Positions 7,174-14,209 of a DNA stretch of 16,904 nucleotides are shown here, one piece after another. Numbering within the stretch: the stretch's first letter is position 1; each line of letters starts with the position of its first letter. The position numbers and the translations under genes are program-made. The notes under the pieces were generated by a model. It was not told the origin of the DNA. It did not search any database and saw nothing but the letters and a program-made list of their open reading frames with translations. This stretch comes from Dehalococcoidales bacterium (GTDB lineage: Bacteria; Chloroflexota; Dehalococcoidia; Dehalococcoidales; RBG-16-60-22), in the NCBI GenBank assembly GCA_030615475.1, contig JAUWZF010000002.1, forward strand, positions 1-16,904, given 5' to 3'.

Positions 7174-8328
7174 ATGAGAGATTTGAGACAGGTTAATAAC
7201 ATCCATGACGACGACAAGGTAATCGACGCCTGCGCGATATTCGGTGCCATGGATAGGGCGGGCAAGAGGTTCTCCGGGGAGAGCGTCATCAAAGCAATCA
7301 CCAATATGCACGACCGCGGCAACGGACTGGGAGGAGGCTTCGCCATCTACGGCCTTTACCCCGAGCACGCCGACCTCTATGCCTTCCATATAATGTTTCT
7401 CGATAAAAAAGATAAACAGGAGACGGAAGAATTCCTGCGTAAACATTTTACCGTTACCCGCGAGGAAGAAGTGCCCACCCGCCCGACGGCAGCGATTAAG
7501 AATCCCCCGCTGGTATGGCGCTACTTCCTGGACATGCCGCAAAGTCTGCCGGAGAACCTGTCCGCGGACGATTATATCGTGGCCAGGGTTATGGATATTA
7601 ATACCGGTACCAACAATAGTTTCGTTTTTTCCAGCGGCAAGAACATGGCCGTATTTAAAGGCGTGGGTTACCCCGAAGAACTGGCCGGGTATTTCCGACT
7701 GGAAGAGTACCGGGGCTATCTCTGGACGGCGCACGGGAGGTTCCCGACCAACACGGTGGCCTGGTGGGGCGGGGCGCACCCGTTCTCGATTCTGGACTGG
7801 ACGGTGATTCATAACGGCGAGATTTCATCCTACGGGATAAACCGCCGCTTCCTGGAGCAGTACGGCTACCAGTGCACCATGCAGACCGATACCGAAGTCG
7901 TCGCCTATGCCGTCGACCTGCTCATGCGCCAGCACAACCTGCCGCTGGAGATAACCGCCAGGGTACTGGCGGCCCCCTTCTGGGACGAAATCGAGCGGAG
8001 GCCGCCGGCGGAGCAGAAACTCTTGAGGGCATTGCGTCAGGTATACGGCAGCCTGCTCCTGAACGGACCCTTCGCCGTAATTATCGCCCACCACGGGGAA
8101 ATGATAGGACTGACCGACCGCATCAGGTTGCGGCCGCTGACCGTCGGAGAGAAAGGCGATATGCTCTACCTTTCTTCCGAGGAGTCGGCCATCCGCCTGA
8201 TACGTCCCGACCTTGACCGGACCTGGCTTCCTATGGGCGGCGAGCCGGTCATCGGCAGGCTTAAAAAGGAGCCAACTCCACAAGATACCACTGGCGGGGA
8301 GAAGGTATCAGCCGGGAAGTCGGTATAA
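7174..8328 (+). CDS. Glutamate synthase, class II glutamine amidotransferase subunit (archaeal/Glx type)
   Basis: A 384-residue Ntn-type amidotransferase that should release ammonia from glutamine for the FMN subunit encoded next. The nucleophile candidate is C20 in DACAIFG, so 19 residues must be removed to expose it, comparable with the propeptide of large GltB. Other conserved blocks: AHGRFPTNT (H187, R189), GGAHPFSI, IHNGEISSYG (from H213) and QTDTEVVAY. The subunit corresponds to the first domain of fused bacterial GltB and to GlxB-like proteins. It contains about 150 residues between the first strand and the HGRFPTN block, which is normal for this branch. Start: ATG after GAAAGGAACGG. 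It ends only 4 bases before the FMN subunit, so translation is coupled. Confidence 0.93.
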   Translation: MRDLRQVNNIHDDDKVIDACAIFGAMDRAGKRFSGESVIKAITNMHDRGNGLGGGFAIYGLYPEHADLYAFHIMFLDKKDKQETEEFLRKHFTVTREEEVPTRPTAAIKNPPLVWRYFLDMPQSLPENLSADDYIVARVMDINTGTNNSFVFSSGKNMAVFKGVGYPEELAGYFRLEEYRGYLWTAHGRFPTNTVAWWGGAHPFSILDWTVIHNGEISSYGINRRFLEQYGYQCTMQTDTEVVAYAVDLLMRQHNLPLEITARVLAAPFWDEIERRPPAEQKLLRALRQVYGSLLLNGPFAVIIAHHGEMIGLTDRIRLRPLTVGEKGDMLYLSSEESAIRLIRPDLDRTWLPMGGEPVIGRLKKEPTPQDTTGGEKVSAGKSV

Positions 8329-8332
8329 TACA

Positions 8333-9838
8333 ATGAAGACTTATAGCGCACCAAAATTCAAAATAATCAGAGACAAGGACCGATGCATCCAGTGTCAGGT
8401 CTGTGTCAATCAGTGCAGCTTCGGCGCGAACTACTACGACGAAGAAGACGACGAGGTAAGGAGCCTCGAAGAGAACTGTGTCGGCTGCCAGCGCTGCGTG
8501 CTCTTCTGCCCTACCCGGGCATTGACCATCAGCTATAGCCCGCTGGACTACCGCGGTAATTACAACTGGCGTCCCGAGATTATCGAGGACATTAACAAGC
8601 AGGCAGAGACCGGGGGCATGCTGTTGACCGGCATGGGCGATGATAAGGACCAGCGCATTTACTGGGACCATCTGCTGCTTAATGCCAGCCAGGTGACCAA
8701 TCCCTCCATCGACCCCCTGCGCGAGCCGATGGAACTGGTCACTTACCTGGGGCGTAAACCCGACCGACTTGAAGTCGAACCGGACTCACTCACTTTAAAA
8801 ACGCCGTTAACGCCGCTGGTCAAGCTGGAGGTGCCGGTCATGTTCGCCGCCATGTCCTACGGGGCGGTAAGCCTCAACGTACATGAATCCCTCGCCCGGG
8901 CGGCGACCGAGATGGGCACACTGTGGAACACCGGCGAAGGCGGTTTACACCCCAGCCTGTACAAATATGGAAACAATACTATCGTTCAGGTGGCATCGGG
9001 GCGTTTTGGCGTTCATGCCGATTACCTCGACGTGGCCGAAGCAGTTGAAATAAAGATTGGCCAGGGGGCCAAGCCGGGCATCGGCGGACACCTGCCCGGA
9101 GAGAAAGTAAGCGCGGACGTATCACTGACAAGGATGATTCCGGAAGGCACCGATGCCATCTCGCCGGCTCCCCAGCACGATATCTACTCCATCGAGGACC
9201 TGGCCCAGCTTATCTACGCCCTGAAGGAAGCGACCAATTATACCAAGCCGATATTGGTAAAGATTGCCGCCGTCCATAATTCCGCCGCCATCGCCAGCGG
9301 TATCGTTAGAGGCGGTGCCGATATCGTCGTCCTCGACGGGCTGCGCGGGGCCACCGGCGCCGCGCCCAAGGTCATCCGCGATAACGTCGGTATTCCCATT
9401 GAACTGGCCCTGGCCTCGGTGGACAGCCGCTTGAGAGAAGAAGGCATACGCAACCAGGCCTCCATCGTGGTCTCGGGCGGCATCAGAAGCAGCGGCGACG
9501 TGGCCAAGGCAATTGCCCTCGGGGCCGACGCCGTGTACATCGGGACCGCCGCCCTCGTCGCGCTGGGCTGCCATGTCTGCCAGCAGTGCCACACCGGCAA
9601 GTGCGCCTGGGGCATCTGCACCACCGACCTGCGCCTGACCAAGAGAATCAACCCGGAAATCGGCGCCCGCCGGGCGGCCAACCTGCTCCGCGGCTGGAGC
9701 CTCGAGCTGAAAGATATCCTCGGCGGACTCGGCGTTAACGCCCTGGAGAGCCTGCGAGGGAACCGCCTGCACCTTAGAGGCGTCGGCCTGACCGATACCG
9801 AGCTCGAAATCCTGGGTGTAAGAATGGCAGGAAGCTAG
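8333..9838 (+). CDS. gltB: Glutamate synthase, FMN/iron-sulfur catalytic subunit (archaeal type)
   Basis: A 501-residue subunit that makes glutamate from 2-oxoglutarate and ammonia. The N-terminus carries two [4Fe-4S] motifs: C18/21/24/28 (the fourth followed by S, not P) and C49/52/55/59. A linker and the FMN-binding TIM-barrel domain of the GltS type follow, with KIAAVHNSAAIASG, GGADIVVLDG, GATGAAP and VVSGGIRSSGDVAKAIALGADAV. The cysteine group CHVCQQC...KC...C (about 413-429) corresponds to the [3Fe-4S] site of GltB. This combination of N-terminal ferredoxin domain plus FMN domain without fused amidotransferase is the archaeal-type architecture. The frame is open from 8213, but ATG 8333 is used because it begins 4 bases after the previous stop and directly precedes the ferredoxin domain. 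Ribosome binding there is weak (GGGAAG), consistent with coupling. Confidence 0.95.
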   Translation: MKTYSAPKFKIIRDKDRCIQCQVCVNQCSFGANYYDEEDDEVRSLEENCVGCQRCVLFCPTRALTISYSPLDYRGNYNWRPEIIEDINKQAETGGMLLTGMGDDKDQRIYWDHLLLNASQVTNPSIDPLREPMELVTYLGRKPDRLEVEPDSLTLKTPLTPLVKLEVPVMFAAMSYGAVSLNVHESLARAATEMGTLWNTGEGGLHPSLYKYGNNTIVQVASGRFGVHADYLDVAEAVEIKIGQGAKPGIGGHLPGEKVSADVSLTRMIPEGTDAISPAPQHDIYSIEDLAQLIYALKEATNYTKPILVKIAAVHNSAAIASGIVRGGADIVVLDGLRGATGAAPKVIRDNVGIPIELALASVDSRLREEGIRNQASIVVSGGIRSSGDVAKAIALGADAVYIGTAALVALGCHVCQQCHTGKCAWGICTTDLRLTKRINPEIGARRAANLLRGWSLELKDILGGLGVNALESLRGNRLHLRGVGLTDTELEILGVRMAGS

Positions 9839-9839
9839 T

Positions 9840-10598
9840 ATGACAGATATCAGGGACTCCGTAGTCAATATAGATGCCAGCGGCGTTTATTACCGGGAGC
9901 TCAATAACAGGCTCAGGGACGTTGTCGCCAACGGTAGCCGGAAGATTGAGTTGCGCAATGTTTACGGGCAAAGATACATCGGCACCGACCTTAATAAGCC
10001 GGTAGAGATTGAGATTTTCGGCACGCCGGGCAACGACCTCGGAGCCTTCATGAACGGACCGAGGATTATCGTCCACGGCAACGCTCAGGACGGCTGCGGC
10101 AATACCATGAACGAAGGCGAGATAATCGTTCACGGCCATGCCGGGGATACGGTCGGTCTATCGGCCAGGGGCGGCAGGATTTTCATCCGTGAAGACGTCG
10201 GCTACCGCGCCGGTATCCATATGAAAGAGTATCGGGACAAGATGCCGGTAGTTGTCATCGGCGGCACCGCCCAGGACTTCTTCGGCGAGTACATGGCCGG
10301 AGGCACCCTGGTTCTTCTCGGCCTGAATCTCGGCAAAGGGAAAAACCACAAGGCCAGGTTCATCGGCACCGGCATGCACGGCGGCGTTATCTACATACGG
10401 GGAAATGTTGAGGAATACCAGCTGGGTAAGGAAGTGGGCGTCGCCGACCTTGAAGAAAACGACCGCGACGCTCTCCGCAGGTATGTCAGTGAGTTTGCCG
10501 GATATTTCGACCTTGATGCAGATAACATACTGTCGCACAAGTTTATGAAACTGTTCCCGCGCTGGCTCCGGCCCTACGGAAGGCTTTACGCCTATTAA
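9840..10598 (+). CDS. Glutamate synthase, GXGXG-domain subunit
   Basis: A 252-residue protein that matches the C-terminal beta-helix domain of fused GltB and also resembles subunit C of formylmethanofuran dehydrogenase. The regular repeating pattern of G-x-x-G-x-G turns is plain: NGPRIIVHGNAQDGCGN, EGEIIVHGHAGDTVGLSARGG, GTAQDFFGEYMAGGTLVLLG, and GMHGGVIYIRGN. In GltB this helix is structural, connecting the amidotransferase and synthase sites. Its ATG begins one base after the stop of the FMN subunit, with AGGA upstream, so the two are translated together in equal amounts. The residues after about 200 are helical-looking and not assigned. It is the last gene of the glt operon; a hairpin follows the stop. 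Confidence 0.94.
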   Translation: MTDIRDSVVNIDASGVYYRELNNRLRDVVANGSRKIELRNVYGQRYIGTDLNKPVEIEIFGTPGNDLGAFMNGPRIIVHGNAQDGCGNTMNEGEIIVHGHAGDTVGLSARGGRIFIREDVGYRAGIHMKEYRDKMPVVVIGGTAQDFFGEYMAGGTLVLLGLNLGKGKNHKARFIGTGMHGGVIYIRGNVEEYQLGKEVGVADLEENDRDALRRYVSEFAGYFDLDADNILSHKFMKLFPRWLRPYGRLYAY

Positions 10599-10604
10599 TA
10601 CGAG

Positions 10605-10632
10605 CGTGATTAAGAATGATTAATAAATCACG
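10605..10632 (+). terminator. Weak hairpin after the glutamate synthase operon
   Basis: CGTGATT (10605-10611) and AATCACG (10626-10632) form a 7-bp stem with a 14-base loop, followed by TTTG. It begins 7 bases after the GXGXG-subunit stop. The long loop and short T run make it a marginal intrinsic terminator. Confidence 0.35.
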
Positions 10633-10642
10633 TTTGACAATG

Positions 10643-10728
10643 TGTCATTCCCAACTTGATTGGGAATCAAGAGGTATCTGGATTCCCGCTCCCGTATCAA
10701 GTACGGGACAAGCTTCGCGGGAATGACA
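10643..10728. repeat. MITE-like palindromic repeat with 10-bp inverted ends
   Basis: The 86-base element is bounded by TGTCATTCCC (10643-10652) and its exact inverse GGGAATGACA (10719-10728). Inside lie two perfect hairpins: ATTCCCAA/TTGGGAAT with a 5-base loop (10647-10667) and CCCGTA/TACGGG with a 5-base loop (10691-10707). GTCATTCCC...GGGAATGAC ends are typical of small dispersed palindromic elements found in many bacterial genomes. It has no coding capacity. Only one copy is present in the window, so its repetitive status is inferred from type. Confidence 0.7.
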
Positions 10729-10762
10729 AAATTATGTTCGTAACATCAGTCCTCTAAAATGA

Positions 10763-10796
10763 AGACATCCGGACTTTCGGGAGGTCTGGGATGTCT
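10763..10796 (+). promoter_or_regulatory. Hairpin upstream of glnA
   Basis: AGACATCC (10763-10770) pairs with GGATGTCT (10789-10796). Inner GGAC can pair with GGTCT after a one-base bulge, leaving a loop rich in G and T. No T tract follows, so it is not a standard terminator. It lies about 90 bases upstream of the best glnA promoter and could be an operator dyad or part of a longer leader if another promoter is used. Confidence 0.4.
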
Positions 10797-10887
10797 ATCA
10801 ACACTGGTGATACCGCCTGGATACTGATTTCATCGGCGGGTTAAACTTCTTCGGTTTTGCTAATGTGGGGATATCGTATAAAAAATG

Positions 10888-10916
10888 ATGACAAAAGGCG
10901 AAATATCATTTAGAAT
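10888..10916 (+). promoter_or_regulatory. Sigma-70-like promoter of glnA
   Basis: ATGACA (10888-10893, 5/6), a 17-base spacer, then TAGAAT (10911-10916, 5/6). The start site would be near 10923, giving a leader of about 18 bases that contains the strong ribosome-binding site AGGAGGGAGA (from 10929). An alternative, weaker pair lies at 10855-10882 (TTTTGC, 16 bases, TATAAA). Confidence 0.55.
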
Positions 10917-10940
10917 AACATTAATATCAGGAGGGAGAAA

Positions 10941-12302
10941 ATGGCAAACAGAAGCAGAGAAGAGGCTAAAGAATATGTCCTGAAGATGTCCAAGGAGCAT
11001 GAGGTCAAGTTCATCCGGCTCTGGTTTACCGATATCCTGGGTATACTGAAGAGCTTCGCCATCACCGTGGAGGAGCTTGAGGGAGCACTGGAGGAAGGCA
11101 TGGGCTTTGACGGGTCGTCAATTCAGGGATTCGCCCGGATTGATGAAAGTGATATGGTCGCCCTGCCCGACCCGGATACATTTCAGCTGGTGCCCTGGCG
11201 ACCGCGCGAACACAGCGCCGTGGCCCGCATGTTCTGCGATATCCTAAGGCCGGGTGGCGAGCTTTTTGAAGGCGACCCAAGATACGTCCTGAAGAAGAAC
11301 CTGAAGCGGGCGGCCGAGATGGGCTTTACCTACTATGTAGGCCCCGAGCTTGAGTACTTCTATTTCAAGAATGATGAGAACGACCCGAATTGTTACACTA
11401 CCGAGGTGCTCGACCATGGCGGCTACTTCGACCTGACCCCCCGGGATGCTGCCGTGGACATGAGAAAGGAAACCGTCCTTCAACTGGAAGAGATGGGTAT
11501 AGGTGTCGAGTATTCCCACCATGAAGTAGCCCCCAGCCAGCACGAGATAGACATGAGGTACACCGACGCCCTTACCATGGCCGATAATGTAATGACCTAC
11601 CGCCTGGTGGTGAAAGAGGTCGCCCTGCAGCACGGGGCCTACGCTACCTTCATGCCCAAGCCAATTTACGGCATCAATGGCAGCGGCATGCACGTACACC
11701 AGTCGCTGTTCAAGGGCGATATTAACACCTTTTTCGATGCCAAAGACCCCTATCACCTGTCCCGGGTAGCCAAGAGCTATATCGCCGGCCTGTTGAAACA
11801 TGCCCCCGAGATTACCGCCGTCTGCAATCAGTGGGTCAACTCCTACAAGCGGCTGGTGCCCGGCTATGAAGCGCCGGTATACCTGTCCTGGGCACGGCGG
11901 AACCGTTCCGACCTTGTCCGCGTGCCGGAATATCGGCCAGGCCGCGAAAAGTCCACCAGGATAGAATTCCGCTCGCCCGACCCCGCCTGCAATCCCTACC
12001 TTGCCTTCAGCGTGATGCTGGCCGCCGGCCTGGAAGGCATCGAGAAGGGCTACGAACCCCCGGAACCGGTCGAGGAAAACGTCTACGAGATGCCCTCAGC
12101 GGAACTCCAGAAAAGGGGTATCGGCACTCTGCCGGCCAGCCTGCTGGAAGCGATACTACTCACGGAAAACAGCGAGGTAGTCCGGAAGGCGCTCGGCGAC
12201 CATGTTTTCGAGGCTTTCATACAGAACAAGAAGATTGAGTGGAACGAGTATCGCATGCAGGTTACGGAATACGAGCTCAAGAAGTACCTGCCGATATTAT
12301 AA
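10941..12302 (+). CDS. glnA: Glutamine synthetase, type I
   Basis: A 453-residue GSI that makes glutamine from glutamate, ammonium and ATP in the cytosol as a dodecamer. Signature blocks: MGFDGSSIQGF (54-64), the glutamate-bearing VGPELEYF, EVAPSQHEID, NGSGMHVHQSLF and RNRSDLVRVP; the final block is KSTRIEFRSPDPACNPYLA. The length and the segment NVYEMPSAELQKRGIGTLPASL resemble the GSI-alpha group (Bacillus-like). I see no clear adenylylation loop of the E. coli kind (NLYDLPPEE), so control by adenylyltransferase is unlikely. The strong AGGAGGGAGA site precedes the ATG. It is followed 61 bases later by an NrpR-like regulator and preceded by the glutamate synthase operon, so the locus encodes a full GS-GOGAT cycle. 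Confidence 0.98.
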   Translation: MANRSREEAKEYVLKMSKEHEVKFIRLWFTDILGILKSFAITVEELEGALEEGMGFDGSSIQGFARIDESDMVALPDPDTFQLVPWRPREHSAVARMFCDILRPGGELFEGDPRYVLKKNLKRAAEMGFTYYVGPELEYFYFKNDENDPNCYTTEVLDHGGYFDLTPRDAAVDMRKETVLQLEEMGIGVEYSHHEVAPSQHEIDMRYTDALTMADNVMTYRLVVKEVALQHGAYATFMPKPIYGINGSGMHVHQSLFKGDINTFFDAKDPYHLSRVAKSYIAGLLKHAPEITAVCNQWVNSYKRLVPGYEAPVYLSWARRNRSDLVRVPEYRPGREKSTRIEFRSPDPACNPYLAFSVMLAAGLEGIEKGYEPPEPVEENVYEMPSAELQKRGIGTLPASLLEAILLTENSEVVRKALGDHVFEAFIQNKKIEWNEYRMQVTEYELKKYLPIL

Positions 12303-12363
12303 ACATTGGAAAATGCGTGGCATAATAACCTGAAAATCGTACCAGGAAGTAGAGCGGCCTCAG

Positions 12364-13359
12364 ATGGACCAACCTGTCGGTGCCGATGCCGAAAGCAAGT
12401 TAATAGCCATCCTCAAAGTGCTGAGTGAGTCCTCGGAACCCCTCGGTTCAATCACCATCGCCCGACTCCTTGAGCATGACGGGGTATTCCTGAGCGAGAG
12501 GGCGGTGCGATACCACTTGAGATTTACCGACGAACGTGGTTTCACCCAGCCCGGCGGCCGGGACGGTAGGATGATTACTCCCCTGGGCAGGCAGGAGGTC
12601 AGGGAAGCGCTGGCGCCGCAGCAGCTTGGTCTCGTGCGTGATAAGCTGGAGCTGCTGGCCTACCAGACCACTTTCGACCCCGAAAAACGTACCGGACAGC
12701 TGGCTATAAACACCTCGATTATTGACAGAGACAGGTTTAAGAAGGCATTGTCGGCTATGAAAGACACCTTCAAGGCCGGAATCTGCGTCAGCGAGCTGGT
12801 GGCCACAGCCGCCGAAGGAGAGAAACTCGGTTCGGTGGTCGTGCCCGAGGGTAAAATAGGCTTCGCCACTATCTGCGGCGCTTCCATAAACGGCGTCCTT
12901 CTCAATGCCGGGGTACCCACGGAGTTCCGGTTCGGCGGCGTGCTGGAAATCAGGGATTCCAAGCCGAGACGCTTCGTGGCGATAACCGAATACGCCGGCA
13001 CTTCCACCGACCCCTCCGAGCAATTTATCCAGGCGAAAATGACCAGCGTGGGTCAGGCGTCCAAGACAGGGAGCGGTAAAATCTTGGGTGCGTTCCGCAC
13101 CATACCGGCGCCGGCCAGGGCAGTTGTCGAGGAGAAGACAGCCAGGCTCAAGGAGGTCGGCATCGGCGGTATTTACGCCTTGGGCCATACCAGCGAGCCG
13201 CTCTGCCAGATTCCGGTCGCCATGAATCGTATTGGCGTCGTACAGCTCGGCGGACTGAATCCGGTGGCGGCGGCCGTCGAGGCCGGAGTTGAAATTGAAA
13301 ATATCGCCGAGAGCGGCTTAATTGATTTCGAGCAGTTGCACAGCTTCCAGGAGCTTTAG
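12364..13359 (+). CDS. nrpR: NrpR-like transcriptional regulator (winged helix plus DUF128/NrpR domain)
   Basis: A 331-residue DNA-binding regulator. Residues 8-80 form a winged-helix domain of the RNase R/NrpR type (KLIAILKVLSESSEPLGSI, then SERAVRYHLRF as the recognition-helix region). From about 85 to the end is one NrpR regulatory domain (DUF128), with TTFDPEKRTGQLAINTSII, GKIGFATICGASINGVLLNAGVPTEF, KTGSGKILGAFRTIPAPA and VGGLNP-like QLGGLNPVAAAVEAG. In methanogens NrpR represses glnA and nif genes and is released by 2-oxoglutarate. This protein has the single-domain (HTH plus one NRD) architecture. Position directly after glnA supports control of this locus, including itself. An in-frame stop at 12331 fixes the start region; the ribosome-binding site is weak (AGGAAG, 14 bases away). 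I found no canonical GGAA-N6-TTCC operator nearby. Confidence 0.88.
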   Translation: MDQPVGADAESKLIAILKVLSESSEPLGSITIARLLEHDGVFLSERAVRYHLRFTDERGFTQPGGRDGRMITPLGRQEVREALAPQQLGLVRDKLELLAYQTTFDPEKRTGQLAINTSIIDRDRFKKALSAMKDTFKAGICVSELVATAAEGEKLGSVVVPEGKIGFATICGASINGVLLNAGVPTEFRFGGVLEIRDSKPRRFVAITEYAGTSTDPSEQFIQAKMTSVGQASKTGSGKILGAFRTIPAPARAVVEEKTARLKEVGIGGIYALGHTSEPLCQIPVAMNRIGVVQLGGLNPVAAAVEAGVEIENIAESGLIDFEQLHSFQEL

Positions 13360-13408
13360 TCTGGCGCGGTGGGCAGACTTCGATTAAAAAACCCTAGCGG
13401 AGATTGCC

Positions 13409-13642
13409 ATGAAACTGACCGACGAAGAAAAGGCTTTGCTTGATGGCAGCGAAGGGCTGGCCCGGCAGAAAGCCATGGAGCTTCTGATAAGGTACGGGGA
13501 AGCCCTGGAGGCGGAGAGGCTGGTGGACACCAGTAATGTCTGCGTTTCCGTGACCGCGGGTGCCTACTCCACGGCCAGGCCGGCGAACAGAGAAAGCGAT
13601 ATCGATGCGGACGCCGGTATAATCGAAGTAACCAAAAAGTAA
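13409..13642 (+). CDS. Small protein resembling the N-terminus of aconitase X (AcnX/DUF521)
   Basis: An intact 77-residue reading frame with its own ribosome-binding site (GCGGAGA, 7 bases before ATG). Residues 1 to about 50 (MKLTDEEKALLDG, then QKAMELLIRYGEALEAERLV) look like the opening helices of the AcnX catalytic subunit family, which is normally about 400 residues. Similarity fades near residue 60. The last 17 or so residues (DIDADAGIIEVTKK end) are unlike AcnX as far as I recall. The rest of AcnX is absent: the next gene, 25 bases on, is a cupin-like protein. It is either a truncated remnant that stayed open, or a small protein with its own job, perhaps as a partner of the neighbours. 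No signal peptide or membrane segment is seen. Function unknown. Confidence 0.7.
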   Translation: MKLTDEEKALLDGSEGLARQKAMELLIRYGEALEAERLVDTSNVCVSVTAGAYSTARPANRESDIDADAGIIEVTKK

Positions 13643-13667
13643 TTGATTATGGACAGGGAGGATAAAA

Positions 13668-14204
13668 ATGGCTGAAACCAAATACGGCAAGTACTTCCTG
13701 AAATATGACCCCCCGCCGGGGCCCCCGTTCATCATGGGGCCGATTCTCCAGCGTATGGATAGTAAAACCATTAGCGGTAGTAACTTCTATTTCATTCACT
13801 GGGTGCTCCCCCACGAGACCCCCCGCATGAAGGTGGGGCACCCGCCGCACATACATAGCGAAGCCGAGCTCCTGATACACATCGGCACGAACCCCGATGA
13901 CCCCGATGACCTGGGGGCGGAGGTCGAGCTATACATGGGGCCGGAGTTGGAAAGACATGTCATCACCACGACCACCGTGGTCTTTATTCCGCCCAACTTC
14001 ATCCACGCTCCCTGGAATCCCCTGAAGACGGTCAGGCCCTGGATATTCATTGAAATCAACCAGGGCTTCAGGCACACGGAGAAATTCTACCCGCAGCTGG
14101 TGACCAGGGAACAAAGAGCCGAACTGGACTGGTCGTTCTGGCATGACGACGGCATGAGCGAAGGGTACAGCAACATGGTAAAGCCGCAACAAACGGGAGG
14201 GTAA
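13668..14204 (+). CDS. Cupin-like protein, first of a tandem pair
   Basis: A 178-residue protein with a single cupin-type beta-barrel. Motif 1 is GHPPHIHSEAELLIHIG (57-73), giving metal-ligand candidates H61, H63 and E67; motif 2 is FIPPNFIHAPWN (107-118), with H113. This is the HxHxxxE...H set of mononuclear metal cupins. No enzyme activity can be assigned. It is paralogous to the next gene: both begin M-x-ETKYGKY and share HVITT, FIH-x-PW and HTEK-x-Y segments. GGGAGG precedes the ATG at good spacing, and the next gene starts 5 bases after its stop, so both belong to one transcript. Cytosolic. The family could be an isomerase, dioxygenase or ligand-binding protein. Confidence 0.85.
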   Translation: MAETKYGKYFLKYDPPPGPPFIMGPILQRMDSKTISGSNFYFIHWVLPHETPRMKVGHPPHIHSEAELLIHIGTNPDDPDDLGAEVELYMGPELERHVITTTTVVFIPPNFIHAPWNPLKTVRPWIFIEINQGFRHTEKFYPQLVTREQRAELDWSFWHDDGMSEGYSNMVKPQQTGG

Positions 14205-14209
14205 AGTAA

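Larger units (their letters stand above)
10599..10940. other. Non-coding gap between the glt operon and glnA
   Basis: There is no credible gene in these 342 bases. In order the gap holds a weak hairpin (10605-10632), a palindromic dispersed-type repeat (10643-10728), a second hairpin (10763-10796), about 90 bases in which I see nothing beyond a weak TTTTGC/TATAAA pair (10855-10882), and the likely glnA promoter and ribosome-binding site. The composition is much more AT-rich than the flanking genes. Confidence 0.7.

Noticed and set aside
8213..8332. Longer start of the FMN subunit at 8213
   Set aside because: It would overlap the conserved amidotransferase frame by more than 100 bases; ATG 8333 sits right before the ferredoxin domain.
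9122..9868. Long minus-strand frames opposite the glt, glnA and nrpR genes
   Set aside because: They are mirror frames of GC-rich coding sequence, lack ribosome-binding sites and known motifs, and oppose strongly supported genes.
10599..10940. Glutamine riboswitch (glnA RNA) ahead of glnA
   Set aside because: I could not find its conserved core sequences; the hairpins present have different sequence and spacing.
4971..12363. Canonical methanogen NrpR operator GGAA-N6-TTCC in the gaps at 4971-5255, 5742-5802, 10599-10940 and 12303-12363
   Set aside because: Every GGAA in these gaps was checked and none is followed by TTCC at the right distance.
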